Origin: Fallopia convolvulus
Taxonomy: Eukaryota; Streptophyta; Magnoliopsida; Caryophyllales; Polygonaceae
DNA: 64,000 bases
Assembly (NCBI GenBank): GCA_964016875.1
Contig: OZ024728.1
Location: 26,149,328-26,213,327 of the forward strand
Direction of reading: 5' to 3'
Shown: positions 1 to 12,292 of the stretch, one piece after another
How positions within the stretch are numbered: the first letter of the stretch is position 1
Layout: each line of letters begins with the position of its first letter
The notes under the pieces: model-generated
Told to the model about the DNA's origin: nothing
Databases searched by the model: none
What the model saw: only the letters and a program-made list of their open reading frames with translations
Translations under genes and position numbers: made by a program

Positions 1-393
1 AGGATTTAACGGATTTTTTGACGGAAAAGGCTCGTGGGTGGCTATTTGTTAACGGAATCGAAGTTTTGGGTGGTTTAAAACAAATTCGTGTATAACAGAT
101 GGTTAAGTGTAAATTCGCCTATTTAACGGGTGGTTTAGTGCAATTTTCTCAAAATAAAGTAGAAAGGGTATGCAGCATGCTTAATCCTCATTGGATTTAT
201 GTGTGTTTTGGATTAGGTTAGTCTCATTCTTAATTATATTAAAACTATTTAGAGTTAGTTTTTATCGAGTATAAAATTTCAAGTACTTTTCTCGTAAACA
301 CAAGCAATAAGATCAGTGCTGCTCTTTATATATGACAACTTGTACGTGGGGATCAAATCTAGACTTAATCGGGCTTGAAAATGTACATTAAAT
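1..393. other. left edge, no gene seen
   Basis: AT-rich DNA without a usable reading frame. The first 150 bases repeat phrases such as 'aacgg' and 'ggtggttta', which resemble the edge of a transposable element, but no terminus or target duplication is visible and I cannot name a family. Confidence 0.3.
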
Positions 394-616
394 GGCTGAA
401 AAGACATTTTGGTACTAAAAACTACCCCCTTGAGACAGATTGGTATTTTAAAAAATTATTGAGACTTTTAGATATTTAAAATCAACTCCAATAGACAATA
501 TTAAATGTCTATTGTACATTAAAGTTATTTTTAAATACTTAAAAGTCTCAAGAATTTTTTAAAATATCAATCTGTCTCAAGGGGGTAATTTTTAATACCA
601 AAACGTCTTTTCAGCC
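394..616. mobile_element. MITE with long terminal inverted repeats
   Basis: The sequence folds almost completely on itself. It starts GGCTGAAAAGAC and ends GTCTTTTCAGCC. The arms continue inward for about 85 bases (for example 'cccttgagacagattggtat' against its complement near 580), leaving a loop of about 40 bases. The flanks are similar AT-rich words ('acattaaat' left, 'tatattaaa' right) that could be a degraded 9-bp target duplication. That would fit a Mutator-type MITE, but the family call is inference. It has no coding capacity. Confidence 0.75.
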
Positions 617-1370
617 TATATTAAATAAATCTACAAATACTTTTTTTTAATAACGATTCCTTATTTGAATAATGGGTCAAGTTTTTATAAAATTATATGG
701 TTTTGCTTGTTTATATCCACCAATATATTCAACGGAGCAACTCGAACATATTGATTAAGAGATGTAATGGGACACTTGAAAGAATGAGCAAAAACTTGAA
801 AGATTATATTGGAGGTTATATTGTGTTTTAATTAGGATTCAAACTTGAATTTAATTTCCTTTTGATTACTTGTGTTTGTGGAGAAAGGTAACTGGTCTAT
901 TCCACATGCTGAAGTATTCCTCTCTTGGTGCAGAAAGGTAACTGGTCTATTCCACATGCTGAAGTATTCCTCTCTTGGTGCATATATACCTTTAGCTTCC
1001 CGATCGATTATATTCAATTTGAAGTAAGAAAATACATTAACACATTCCTTGCTCCAAAAGCATACCTTTTTATATCAATTTGAATCATAAACTAATGTTA
1101 TATTTCTAAAAATTGGCTAATTCTACTTCAATACTTGTTGGTTGTTTGCTATAATACGGACACTGATCCCATCGAGCTGGGCAAAGGAAATAAACAAAAC
1201 AAGTGATCATAAGATATATTTTCCCCAATCAATATCAATCTTATTATTTAGAATCAAACTTACAAATGCAAATTAAGTGTTTTTAGGTATACACAACTCC
1301 CAGTGACTAACTCTTTACTCTAGTGAACTTGACCACACGATCTTAACTCGTACACAACTCACCAAGACAC
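617..1370. other. intergenic, no gene seen
   Basis: AT-rich DNA without a convincing gene. The only structure noted is the 50-bp direct duplication annotated separately. The short minus-strand frame across it is a by-product of the duplication. Confidence 0.5.
882..981. repeat. 50-bp tandem duplication, two copies
   Basis: Bases 882-931 are repeated without interruption at 932-981; each copy starts 'agaaaggtaactggtctatt' and ends 'tctcttggtgc'. The copies look identical, so the duplication is recent. It lies in noncoding DNA. Confidence 0.9.
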
Positions 1371-1526
1371 TGATAGAAAGGATATTATTTGATATGATCA
1401 TGTACACATATTAGGAAGATATGTTTAGATATTTACCATTATTATATCCTTGTAATATATCCTTGTAACCTTATATACTATGACCAATGATAATGCAAAC
1501 CCTAAGGAAGTTAACCCAATCTAACA

Positions 1527-1539
1527 TGATATCAGAGCC
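1527..1539 (+). promoter_or_regulatory. retrotransposon primer-binding site (tRNA-iMet)
   Basis: The sequence 'tgatatcagagcc' directly follows the LTR end and differs by one base from the usual plant copia site TGGTATCAGAGCC. It marks the LTR boundary and the plus orientation of the element. Confidence 0.8.
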
Positions 1540-1689
1540 ATAGAAAAAATATCACTCAAAATTTTTCTTGCTTCCTACCCTAGCCCACCATCGACACCCT
1601 CCTTCCCGACCCCTCCCTTCCTTTGAAACTGGAACTTCTCACAAGTTTCATTGTCGTCCCCACCGTCTCCCTCAGCTTCGTTTATCCCT

Positions 1690-2990
1690 CAAACGAAAAT
1701 GCCTCTGTCATGCCTAACAAAGTCACCTCTACTTTCACATCTAGTGGGGATCAATCCTCTACCAAGACATCGTTTCACTCCGCACATGTGGTGTCGAACA
1801 TCAACAACAACAACCCGATTGTTCCTGAAGCTGAAAAAGGTCCATATGCATCCTAGGCTGAATTGTTTAAAGTTGCGGCCGCGCACACAAGGTGCTTGAC
1901 CACATTGATCCTAAGACCGCTCGTCCTGCTAATGTTGATGATGATCTATGGAACCAACTTGATGTGGTTCTTCTCTAGTGGATTAATGCTACGATCTCTC
2001 ATGACCTCCTTCTAACAATCTTGGAACCGAAGTCCACAACTCAAAATGTCTGGGACTGAATCAAGTCTCTTTTCCAAGATAACAAAAAATCTCGGGTGGT
2101 GTATCTTGAACATGAGTTCAACAACCTACGCCTAGAGGCATGCTCATTGATGTTCGCCTACTATCAATAATTGAAGATGCTTTCTTATCCGTTATCAATG
2201 TCGGGGGGCCGATTACCCACAATCACTTGGTGGTTCAACTTATTGCAGGGCTTATAGTGGAATTCAATACCCTGGCGGGCCTTATACAACAATCTGACCC
2301 ATTTCCTCCCTTCTCTATTGTGCGGTCTCAGCTTCTCCTTGAAGAAACTCACCGCACAAAATAATTTGTGATGGCTCCTCCTATGGAACTGACTCTTACC
2401 ATGACTCAAAATTCGGTACCCGACTCCTCTACGAATTGGATTCTTCAACACCTCTTGGGAGTTGTGATAATGGGAGAGATCGGGGTCGTGGCTGGGGCCG
2501 TGGGAACTCATCCCAACAACAACAATAGCAGCAATGGTTCCCTTTCCGACCCTCATTCGGTTGGGCTCTTGTGCTAGGGTTTAATAGTTAGTGGCCTCAC
2601 TCACCGCAATTGTCGACGCTTGGTTGTAACCCGCCTTTGTGCCCTTATCCGAATTCATCTGATGGTATTCTTGGAGGCGCCCCTTGTTAGAATCAAAATC
2701 AAGTTCTTGTTGTGAGACAAGATCATGATCAACAATATTACTCGACTAATTTGACTCAAGCTTTGCTTCTATGGAACTTTCTCAACCCTATCAGAATAGG
2801 TATGTGGATGTTGGGGGCATCAAGCCATATGACTAATAATTCAGGTATATTATCTCATATTTCGCATTTTGGGTCATCTCCCTCAGTTATTGTTGGTAAT
2901 ATATGGTTCTCACATACCTACTTTGGGTCTTGGAAATAAAACCCTACCTTCCGCATCCCGCCCCTCACCTTAAATCAAGTTCTTATTACC
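1690..2990 (+). pseudogene. copia gag (UBN2-like) and start of protease, broken
   Basis: Three-frame reading from about 1895 gives a copia Gag of the UBN2/Retrotran_gag type, with landmarks DDDLWNQLDVVLL, LLLTILEPKSTTQNVWD, FQDNKKSRVVYLEHEFNNLR and, after a frameshift, GPITHNHLVVQLIAGL and IQQSDPFPPF. Near 2805-2870 the pre-protease motif GASSHMTNNSG is legible, which is the copia D-x-GAS-H-M-T signature. At least two in-frame stops are present. TAG sits where relatives have Gln before WIN, and TGA replaces Arg after NVWD; both fit C-to-T changes. The stretch between gag and protease is badly decayed. This is a dead gene with no expected product. Confidence 0.75.
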
Positions 2991-3065
2991 CCTCAAATAA
3001 TTAAAAATCTTGTTTCTGCTAGAAAAATTACAAAAGATAATCATTAAAAATCGTTTTATTCCTCT

Positions 3066-3548
3066 TCTTTGATTGCACAAAGTTCCAAATATATCTCTGT
3101 AATGCGTTAATCATAACCCTAGACTTATCCTCCTTATATACTAATGGTAGAATAAATTCTATCCATAAATATACCATAGAAGGGTATTTACATAGATTTT
3201 ATTCTATCAACTAAGATTATCCATAAAAAAATCTATCTAAAAGCAAGTTTTCTTGGATGCCAAGGCAAGCTAAGCAACCTCCAAACACAACTCGGATACC
3301 CTTCTCGTTGTTGCCTTCCATAAGTAGCACCTTTGGGCATTTGCATTGTTCCCTAGGACAAAGGAACACAAAATGAGCTCTTTTCTTATTTTTATAAATT
3401 CTTTAAATGTTGACAATTCGCCCTTGCATTCTTCTCCTTAATTTAATCATATGAAATTCCTCCAAATGCAAATCATAAGATCTAAAATGTTTCCATCATC
3501 AAAACCAAAGGGAACAATCAATTTTCTAACAAGACTCTTTCAAGTCAT
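3066..3548. other. intergenic, no gene seen
   Basis: AT-rich DNA that may contain the decayed end of the copia element. No LTR, target duplication or reading frame could be supported. Its last 8 bases border the target duplication of the large hAT-like element. Confidence 0.4.
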
Positions 3549-4340
3549 GCTACAACTAGGGGTGTCCAAACCCGGTTAACCGAGATTTTGGTTAACCGAA
3601 GTTCAGTTAAACCAAGATTTCGGTTACTTAAAATCATGAACCATAACCGAACCGTGAATTCCGGTTAACCGTAGTTCGGTTAACCAATTTTTCGGTTCGG
3701 TTTTCTCGGTTAACCAATAACCATTTATTTATTTTACCTTAAATAATTATAAATAAAACAATGAAATTTAAATAAAAAAGTGATCAAACTTGACTTTTAT
3801 TTTAAATATGTACTTATACCATATTGTTTCGATTGACGTTCTAAACAAATATCAAGACTATATACTATAGTGTGTAAAATCAAACATTGTGTGTATTATT
3901 TTTTATCACATCAAATTTAATAAGCGAGTCTTATATCAATGAGAAGTGGAAAATAAGTGTGAAAATTGTTAAAATTGGAGAAGGAAAGACTTCAACTAGA
4001 ACAACACCTTGAAGATCATAGAGTTTAACCACTAAATAAAGCAAAGATAACTAATATTTGAAAAAAAATATTAATTTATTTTTGGTTTTTCGGTTAACCA
4101 TTATATTTAAAGTCCTAAACCGAAACCGAATTTTTTTTCGGTTTGGTCACTACTAGAAAACAGCGCATATAGCCAGGAAATTATAGCTAGGAATATCAGG
4201 TGTGTGTAAGTTTGCGGGTAACTGCCACAACATCCCCCACAAATCTCATATTTTCTGGCTGTTTAACCATGAAATTCACGGTTGGCGCTACATTTGGGGG
4301 AATATTGTCGCGAAATAAACACACATCTAAGTTTATTCTA

Positions 4341-5035
4341 ATTTTGTGGCCATATAGCCATGAAAGTATGGGTTGTGACTATAGTTGTGGACATATTGAC
4401 GCGAATATATTACGAAGCTAAATCGGTTCTAAATTTATGCGAAATTCGTCGCGAAATAATCATGCAACTAAGTTCGATTCTAAGTTTGTGGCCATATAGC
4501 CATGAAGATATGTGTTGTGGCTAAAGTTGAAGCTATATTGACGCGAATATATTACGAAGCTAAATTCGTTTCTAAATTTATGGGAAATTCGTCGCGAAAT
4601 AATCATGCAACTAAGTTCGATTCTAAGTTTGTGGCCACATAGCCATGAAAACATGAGTTGTGGATATAATTGGAGCTATATTGACACGAATATATTATGA
4701 AGCTAAATTCGGTTATAAATTTATGGGAAAATTGTCGCGAAATAATCATGCATCTAAGTTCGATTCTAAGTTTGTGGCCACATAGCCATGAAAACATGAG
4801 TTGTGGCTATAATTGGAGCTATATTGACGCGAATATATTACGAAGCTAAATTCGGTTCTAATTTATGGGAAAATTTTCACGAAAATAAGCATGCAACTAA
4901 GTTTGATTCTAAGTTTGTGGCCATATAGCCAAGAAAATATGGTTTGCGACTATAGTTGCGGCTATATTGACGCGAGTGGATTACGAAGCTAAATTTGGTT
5001 CTATATTTGTGGTCAATTTGACGCGAATGCATTGC
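4341..5035. repeat. CACTA 5' subterminal array, ~143-bp period
   Basis: About five diverged copies of a ~143-bp unit lie head to tail. Each carries 'gtttgtggcca(t/c)atagcca', 'ttgacgcgaatatatta' and 'cgaagctaaattcg'. The phrase 'tttgtggcca' recurs near 4343, 4485, 4628, 4770 and 4913. CACTA subterminal repeats are known binding sites for TNPA. Two overlapping minus-strand reading frames here are only the repeat read twice. Confidence 0.85.
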
Positions 5036-5054
5036 ACTTGTTAAGAATTAGGGC

Positions 5055-5079
5055 ATATATATATATATATATATATATA
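5055..5079. repeat. (AT)n microsatellite
   Basis: An uninterrupted run of AT dinucleotides of about 25 bases follows directly on the subterminal array. Confidence 0.95.
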
Positions 5080-5455
5080 CAACTACAAGGTCATGCTTTG
5101 AACCAATCTAGCCCAAATTAACCAAGATAGAAGATTAGTCTTATAATCTATCAAACTATCCAACTCCATAACCTTTCAAAAACAATGCATCCATAGCTTG
5201 TCTAAACTATATATCTAACTCCTCAAAGGATTGTCCCAAACTCAAACAATACACATATAAAATTTGCCATAACTTGGCCTAAAAATGCACATACAAACCT
5301 GCCCATAAGAATGCATAAAATGTCCAACACAATCTTAACAACTGCAATGGCTTCAACACAATCTCAATGTCTTCAACACAATCCTCTAATGTCACTAAAA
5401 CCAAGCAAAGGAATACAAAATACAAGTCTAAGATCAATAAAACCAACACAATCCT

Positions 5456-6509
5456 CTAAATGTTTTCATCTTCCTCCTCTTCCTCTTCCTCTTGTTTGTT
5501 GCAGCCCACTTCCTCATCATCGTCACTAGATAGGGTTAGCACCACATCTTCATCTTCCATGGTTCGAGAGTTAAATATTTTGTCCAAAAGAGAACTCATA
5601 TTGGGATCCATGCCATTTTTCCTGAAAAACTTGTAAGCTTTGCACTCCTACCATACAAGAGATTTGCAAGTTAAAAATGAAAACAAAACAGCATGGAACA
5701 CAAGGAAAAATAAACCTACTAAGAGTCTAAAAAATGAAAAAAAAAAAACAGCATGAAATACAAGGCAAAGTAAATCTTAAAAAATGAAAACAAATCTCCA
5801 ATACTAAAATCTCTTGTATTACTTTTGGCAAAGTAAACCCTAGATGAGAAGTAAGGTGAGAAGTAAGGTAAAATTATGACCTTGTATTACTAAAATCCTA
5901 GATGAGAATTAAGACTAAAATCTCCAAAACAACATGGAACACAAGGCAAAGTAAAGAGAAGTAAGGTGAAATTATGACCTGGTATTACTTTTGCTAAATA
6001 TGATGAAAGTTCTATCAATTAATTAAATCTAGATCTAAAATCGAATCTCCAAGACTCTAAACTCAATCATCATGGTATTATTTTGCTAAATATGACCTTG
6101 TATTACTTTTGCTAAATATGATGGAAGTTTGTACCAAAAGGAGAAGTGTAAACTTGGTATTATTTTGGAGGGGGTAGAGTACAAGTTTGTATTAAGGAAA
6201 AAGGAGAATTTGCACTTACTTTGTATTTCACCGCCCACCACTCGTCATGACCAGTAATTTGTCAGGTACTTAAATCCCACGTGTTACCCCCTTTCGTTTG
6301 TCGGAAAAGGCTCCATATCTTCCAAAGCTTAAAATAATGCTTATACCTTGATTGCGCAGTGATTCTCGTGTACAAACACCCAGTCTTAGCCTTGAAGCGC
6401 TGGTGGACATCAACCTAGTTAGGGGGGTGGGATCATCAAGGGGAGGACTAAGCTCTAAAACAATTTTGAGGAAGATCATCTCTTGTTCATGCGTCCACTT
6501 CATTGGCAT
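5456..6509 (-). pseudogene. Myb/SANT-like protein gene inside CACTA, damaged
   Basis: Read on the minus strand, exon 1 (6509 to 6220) begins MPMKWTHEQEMIFLKIVLE, an N-terminal Myb/SANT-like helix. After a frameshift it gives KLWKIWSLF and GHDEWWAVKYK. A clear donor (gtaagt) follows at 6219. The acceptor lies before exon 2 (5647 to 5456), which reads ECKAYKFFRKNGMDPNMSSL then LDKIFNSR and ends in an acidic tail of Asp/Glu runs. The layout matches the Myb/SANT-like accessory gene of the Harbinger element at 52576-53656, including the phase-0 intron after the WW..K motif. This is not one of the two standard CACTA genes, so it was probably acquired. A frameshift and at least one stop (in DLST*QITGH) make it a likely pseudogene. 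Confidence 0.6.
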
Positions 6510-8150
6510 TGCAACAATCTGTTAAGAAAAGAAATGGAAAAATGTCTAAGTAATTGACAAACTAATGATTGGAAAAATGGTGAAAGAAAAGTGTCAATTG
6601 TTTAGGGTAGAAAGCAAACAACTATGCAATGAGTATTTTAGAGTTAAATAGAAAGGTTCATTGGTATACTTGTCATCAATTGATAAAAAAATTCCAAGGC
6701 AAACTAATTTCCAAGGCAAATAGAATTAGGAAAAAAAATTCCAAGGTGCACTGGTAATCTGGTATACTTATCTAAATCAAACTAATTTCATTTTACTTGT
6801 CATCAATTAATAAAAAAGTTTGAGATGCAAAAAAAAAACATAGCATGGCCATTGACAATTTGCAAGGCATAGATAGATGAGAACCACATTTTATTTACTT
6901 TGATCCTTATAAAATTTGTACTAACACCACTTGAATCAATTAGTAGTGAAATTGCATGGCCTAAATGCTTATTTTATCACTTTTAATCGTCTTTACCTCT
7001 TAATTTTCCTTTTTCTGACCATGAGTCGCAAGATTTTTCTCACTAGTGGAATTTTTATTTGAGATTTGACTAAGCACCACACCAGTAGATTGGTTCTTGA
7101 AAGTATTGAGGATTAGGATACAAAAATTGCAGAGAACAAAGCCGATTAAGGCAGGGGGTCGGGATTTGTGGATCCAAATTAGGGAAAAATACACTTCGTT
7201 GTAGAAGAAATACACGTAGGTGTAGAACTCATGACATCAACCAATATACATAAACCAATATTGCATTTTCAAGTTTCTTACATTTATGAAGAAATTGAAG
7301 AAAAAGGAGGACAACGAGAGAGATGTGTGCCGATCTGGTCGATGGAGCCGGTGAAGTGGATGGATGTCGTTGTTGATTGATCCAGAGCGAGAGAGAGGCA
7401 AGAAGAAGAGGCAAGAATGAGGGGCGAAATGGGAGGGGGCGAACGAGAGAGTCGAGAGAGTGGCGAATGAGAGGAGGCGAGAGTGAGAGGGCGAGAATGA
7501 GATGGGAGATCAAAAACCCTAAGATACGTGAGCGTTTTTTGGGTTGGGTCGGACAAAATTGATTCTCTCTTTATGGGCCGAAATGGAGCCCAAAATGTAC
7601 TCTCCTTCTCACCAATAGCTTGGGTCCGAAAATGAGCCCAATTCTGTTTATTTGTGGCTGTTTTATTGACTATTTTTCTGGCTAATTTAAACTTGCACTC
7701 TCATTAAATGCTTCTTGTACTAACCTCATTCAATTCTCAACTACTATTGTAATTTGATACGTCAATATTCTCATTCTTACCACTTGTTTCCCAACATTCT
7801 CTCAACATTTTTCCCAACATTCTCTCACGAAAAAAACAAACTCAAATCTTGGATCATCAATCTTGGTAGTTTGAAGATAATACTCTATACATTTTGACGA
7901 TAAGAGGTGTACATCTGATTTGGATCAGGTAAGTTAGTTGCAAAGAGGTTTTTGGGTTCCATGTTTTAGGTTTAGGGTGTATAGCATATATTTGTGGATT
8001 TTGCTTATTTTGGATCATCAATCTTTGTAGTTTGAAGATAATACTCTGTACATTTTGACGATAAGAGGTGTACATTCTCTCCCAACATTCTCTCCCCATT
8101 TAGGGTGTTTAGTATATATTTGTGGGTTTTGCTTATTTGTTGATGTTAAC
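6510..8150. other. CACTA internal noncoding region
   Basis: No supported gene. Around 7380-7500 there is a purine-rich stretch full of 'gagag' and 'gaggcg', which generates several overlapping open frames by composition alone. It could be the leader of the minus-strand Myb/SANT-like gene, but no promoter is obvious. A direct duplication begins at 7851. Confidence 0.4.
7851..8150. repeat. 161-bp direct duplication upstream of TNPD
   Basis: The phrase 'ggatcatcaatctt' starts at 7851 and again at 8012. Shared blocks follow, including 'tagtttgaagataatactct', 'cattttgacgataagaggtg' and 'tatatttgtggattttgctt'. The second copy runs to about the leader of the TNPD gene, so it may duplicate part of its promoter or 5' UTR. 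Confidence 0.8.
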
Positions 8151-8184
8151 TTAAGTTTGTTTGGACAAATATGCAGAATTATTG

Positions 8185-11100
8185 ATGGAGAATCGCGATT
8201 GGATGTATGATAGATGGCGCTTCTTGGTGGTGGTGGTTTTAGTAGAGAATTTATTGATGGTGTTAAGAGATTAATTAAATTTGCAAAAGCTCAAAAGCAT
8301 TTCATGGATGAGGAGAAGATAAAATGTCCTTGTTTCAAATTTAGGAATGGGAGATTAGATGATGTAGATAGTGTCCGTGTTCATTTGTTCATAAAAGGAT
8401 TTGTTGACAGTTATTATTGGTGGATTGCACATGGAGAGTCACCATTTGCCAATGCGCCCCCTTTGGAGGAGTTGTCTTCCACCTCAAACCCTAATGATAT
8501 GAATCTCTTTGGGATTGGGATGCATTTGTTTGATAATTTGAATTCCACCCAAAGAATGGTGTTTGATGCAGCTGGTCCAAGTTTTGTTCCACCCTCGTGG
8601 TTTGACACAAGCACTTCTTATAATGAGCCGAGTAGTAGTCATTTAGAGATGGATGAAAACCATAATTACCTTGAAGAAGGAAGTTACTTGGAACAACTGA
8701 CAACCACAATGTTTGGTCTTGGCAATGAGGACATGTCCTTATTATCTGAGCGCTTCGCTGATGTATTGAGAGCAGCAGATCGGCCATTATATGATGGTTC
8801 TCACATGTCACGGTTAGCTGCTGTCGGATATTTTATGGAGTTGAAGACCAAATACAACATGTCACAAGCTGGATATGGTGCACTACTTCAAAAAGTCAAT
8901 GAGGTTTTGCCAAGGGACAACAACTTCCCAAAAAGTTTCTATGAGCAAAAGAAGATGACTATAGAGTTAGGATTGCCCCAACAAAAGATACACCTATGCC
9001 CCCAATGTTGTATGTTGTTTTGGAAGGATGATGCTGAAGCATTTGAGTGCAAATTTTGCCACAGTCAAAGGTATCAATCTTGTTTGTTCCAAAAAGGAAA
9101 GCCAATACCCAATAAAATGTTACGATATTGCCATAGATCCCACGGTTGCGGCGATTGTACGCTATGGAGGAAATGGCTTCAAAGATGCGTTGACATGCTG
9201 AGCACCAAGCAGATGAAGGATATATGAGTCACCCGTCTGATGCCGAGGCTTGGAAGCATTTTGGTCGAACCTATCCTAATTTTGCCAAGGTGATTCATAA
9301 TGTGAGATTATGCTTGTGTTCAGATGGATTCTCCCCCTTTGGTAAGTTTGGCAAGACATACTCGACATGGCTGGTGATTGTCACCCCTTACAACCTACCC
9401 CCAGATATGTGCATGGAGGCTCCTTATTTGTTCTTAAGCACTATTGTTCCAGGTCCAAAAAATCGGAAGAAGTTAATATATATTTGTATGCAATCGTTGA
9501 TTGATGAGTTGTTATTATTGTGGAAAATGGGTGTGCCAACATTTGATGTCTCTACGGGGAAGCACTTTAGGATGTGTGCTGCACTTATGTGGACAGTGAA
9601 TGACTTCCCAGCATATGGGATGTTATCTGGGTGGAGTACTGATGGTATTTATTCTTGTCCTCATTGCATGGAGAACACAAAAGCCTTTCGATTACAACAT
9701 GGACGAAAGGCTTCATGGTTTGATTTTCATAGGTGCAGATTGGAACTAGATCACCCATTCAGGGCCAACAGGAGAATCTTCTACAAAGGGCGAAAGGAGG
9801 ACGAGCCTCCTATTCCGTATTTGTCTAGTGAAGAGGTGTGAGAACGTGTTCACGATTTGCCGACCGCCATGGAGAGTCCACTTCAATATCCTGATGGTTA
9901 TGGTGAAACTCATAAGTTCACGAAGAAAAGTATATTTTGGTTGCTTCCTTATTGGAAGCATAATTTGCTCCGTCACAACCTTGAAGTAGTGCATATTGAG
10001 AAAAATGTGTTTGAGAATGTGATTAACACTGTATTGGATGTTAAGGGTAAGACAAAGGACAATCTGAGCTCAAGGAAGGACCTACGCTTATATTGTCATC
10101 GCCCTGAGCTTCAAGTGGAGGATGACCACAAGGGCCCAAAACCAAAAGCAGTTTATGCATTAGATAGAGGGAAAAAAACAATGTTGCTTACTTGGTTACA
10201 GAGCTTGAGATTTCCGGACGGTTATGCCTCTAATATTGGTCGATGTGTGCAATTAGAAGAGGGTAGACTACAATGAATGAAGAGTCATGTTGCCATGTGT
10301 TGATGCAAAGACTTCTACCAGATGCTTTCAAAGAACTTCTTCTCGTGGGTGTGTGGGGTCCATTGACGGAGCTAAGATTGTTTTATCCAATCATTATGTT
10401 CATCTATACTTGGCAAACAAATGATTGAGGATCTAGAACGGACTACACCTCTTTTATTATGCCAATTGGAAAGGATATTTCCACCATCGTTCTTTGATTG
10501 CATGGAGCATTTCATTGTTCAGTTACCATACGAGGTAAAGTTAGGGGGTCCTCTACAGAACAGATGGATGTAACCAGTTGAAAGATTATTATTCACGTTG
10601 AAAGGGAACATGATGAACCCGCAAACGATGGAGGCGTCCATAGTGGGATCATATTTGTTTGAGGAGATAACAAGTTTTGCTCAACATTATCCTTAACATC
10701 AAGACTCCTATAAGAGAAAGAAAACCACCTCGGATGAGGTGAGTGTGCATCCTCAAATTTTAATTTTCAACCATCCGGGTCGTGCAAGTGGAAAATGCAA
10801 GGCTATTTGGTTGTCTGATGAGTCAGACTTTCATGCTGCACATACTTACATCCTACTTAATTGTAGAGAGGTCGACTCCTACAATCCTACGTCGAGTAAG
10901 TCAATTAAACTTATATATATATCTATGTTATTTTAGACATGTACAAATAGTTGAGTGAAACTTTGAAGTACTAGTCTTATGTTGTTCTTTCCATATGCAG
11001 GGAATTTCAACACACTGTATGACAAGGAGATCCGCACGGACTTGCTAACTAATTTTGTACATGGTTTCATGAAATTGTAAGTACTAGTTCATATTGTGTC

Positions 11101-11902
11101 AACAATACAAAATTCTAACATCACTCGTTTATAGGGTCAATATATGTGTCTATGTTTTTTAGGTTTTGATTGCAAATGCCCTACACCCCCACTTGAGGAT
11201 CATGATTTGATAAATAGTTCAGCTTGGGGGCCATCCCAAAAGGTGTTGTCCTAGCCATCATATTGCATCAATGGTTATAAATTTGAAACGTTGAAACGCG
11301 GAGAAGGAAAGTTAACCATGAATAGTGGTGTGTGTGTGCAAGCTTCTAAATGTGATACACAATCAGATTTATTTGGGTTGATAGAACACGTTTTGGAGTT
11401 TGAGTTCAATGGGATGCCGTGTAAGAAGATTGTCATGTTCAAGTGTTTGTGGTTTGACCCTAGCCCTAATGGCACAAAAGTCCATCCTGATGACCATTTC
11501 CAAGAGGTTAATGTGAAGAGAGGTTACAACAACCATGATCCTTTGGTCTTTTCTCAACAATGCATCCAAGTTTACTATCTTGACTACCCTGGCGCACCCC
11601 GAAGTCGTGCAGATTGGAGATATGTGTGTAAGACAAAGCCAAGAGCCAATGTTGAGCAACGATGGGCAGAGAGCAAAGTTGAACAACCAACCGTTTATTA
11701 ACCATTACAACCGGATGACTTTGAGATTGATGGCTTCGTAGGGTCGACAATTCAATCTGTACCTACAAATCTTAATGATCCAGTTTCTTTGCATGAGAAA
11801 GCATACGATGTCGAAAGTGGCAATGATAGATTCGATATTGAAAACGACAACAAAGAAGATGATTTTCCATCATATTCAAGTTCCGAAAAATATGATTGGT
11901 AA
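8185..11902 (+). pseudogene. CACTA TNPD/TNP2 transposase, degraded
   Basis: The likely original start is 8185 (MENRDWMYDR, the usual TNPD N-terminus). A frameshift separates it from the rest, which is why the longest open frame begins only at 8214. Domains in order are: transposase-associated domain (GFSREFIDGVKRLIKF, CPCFKF); TNP2 core with cysteine pairs near 8998-9062; NVRLCLCSDGFSPFG; NDFPAYGMLSGWSTDG; KKSIFWLLPYWKHNLLRHNL and VVHIEKNVFENV; a DUF4218-like part (FPPSFFDCMEHF, LPYEVKLGGP); and a DUF4216-like C-terminal part (11291-11701). Breaks include a frameshift with lost residues at 9224, a TGA at 9839, several frameshifts from 10276 to 10740 and probable introns around 10900-11290. 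The enzyme would cut and join CACTA ends, but this copy cannot make a complete protein. Confidence 0.9.
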
Positions 11903-12292
11903 ATTCTTTTCCCTCATTCTATCATCTATATAATTATTTGCTCATTTTACCATCTAGATTTTTGGTGTAAGAGGGCAATAGTGAGGTAGGAGGGAAAAAT
12001 TGATGCAGGATGGAATTATTCATTTAGGAGAGAAATTTTTGTTTGAGAGTGAAATTTTAATTTCGGGTTATGAACGGGACATAATTTTAATTTTAAGCTA
12101 AGAGAGAAATTTTTGGGCTCGATCTACATAGGCTCGTTAGTGGAATTCATTCCATCTTAAACCCTAACACGCGCATCATTCCATCATTCACGACGCTCTC
12201 ATACTTGTTTGTGTTTTCAGAGAGGTTGCTTCCTTTAGGGTTTCGTTCTCAGTCGTGGCGCTCCCTGGCGATTCTGTTCGATCTCGCTGGCG
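11903..12292 (+). other. spacer between the two CACTA genes
   Basis: About 390 bases without coding sequence. The last part ('aaaccctaac', 'cttcctttagggtttcg') resembles a plant leader and probably contains the promoter and 5' UTR of the TNPA-like gene. Confidence 0.4.

Larger units (their letters stand above)
1371..3065 (+). mobile_element. Ty1/copia retrotransposon, 5' part
   Basis: A short LTR (about 1371-1526, TGATAGAAAG to ATCTAACA) is followed by a primer-binding site complementary to initiator tRNA-Met. Broken gag and the start of protease follow. An LTR of only about 155 bp fits the small-LTR plant copia lineages. Integrase, reverse transcriptase, RNase H and the 3' LTR are missing, so this is a 3'-truncated relic. 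The LTR start is less certain than its end, because the end is fixed by the primer-binding site. Confidence 0.75.

Noticed and set aside
4460..4797. Two similar minus-strand reading frames of 64 aa
   Set aside because: They are the same 143-bp subterminal repeat read twice; they have no start context or protein family.
7229..7562. Overlapping frames on both strands rich in Arg/Glu or Leu/Ser
   Set aside because: They come from purine-rich, stop-poor DNA; no motif or splice structure supports a gene.
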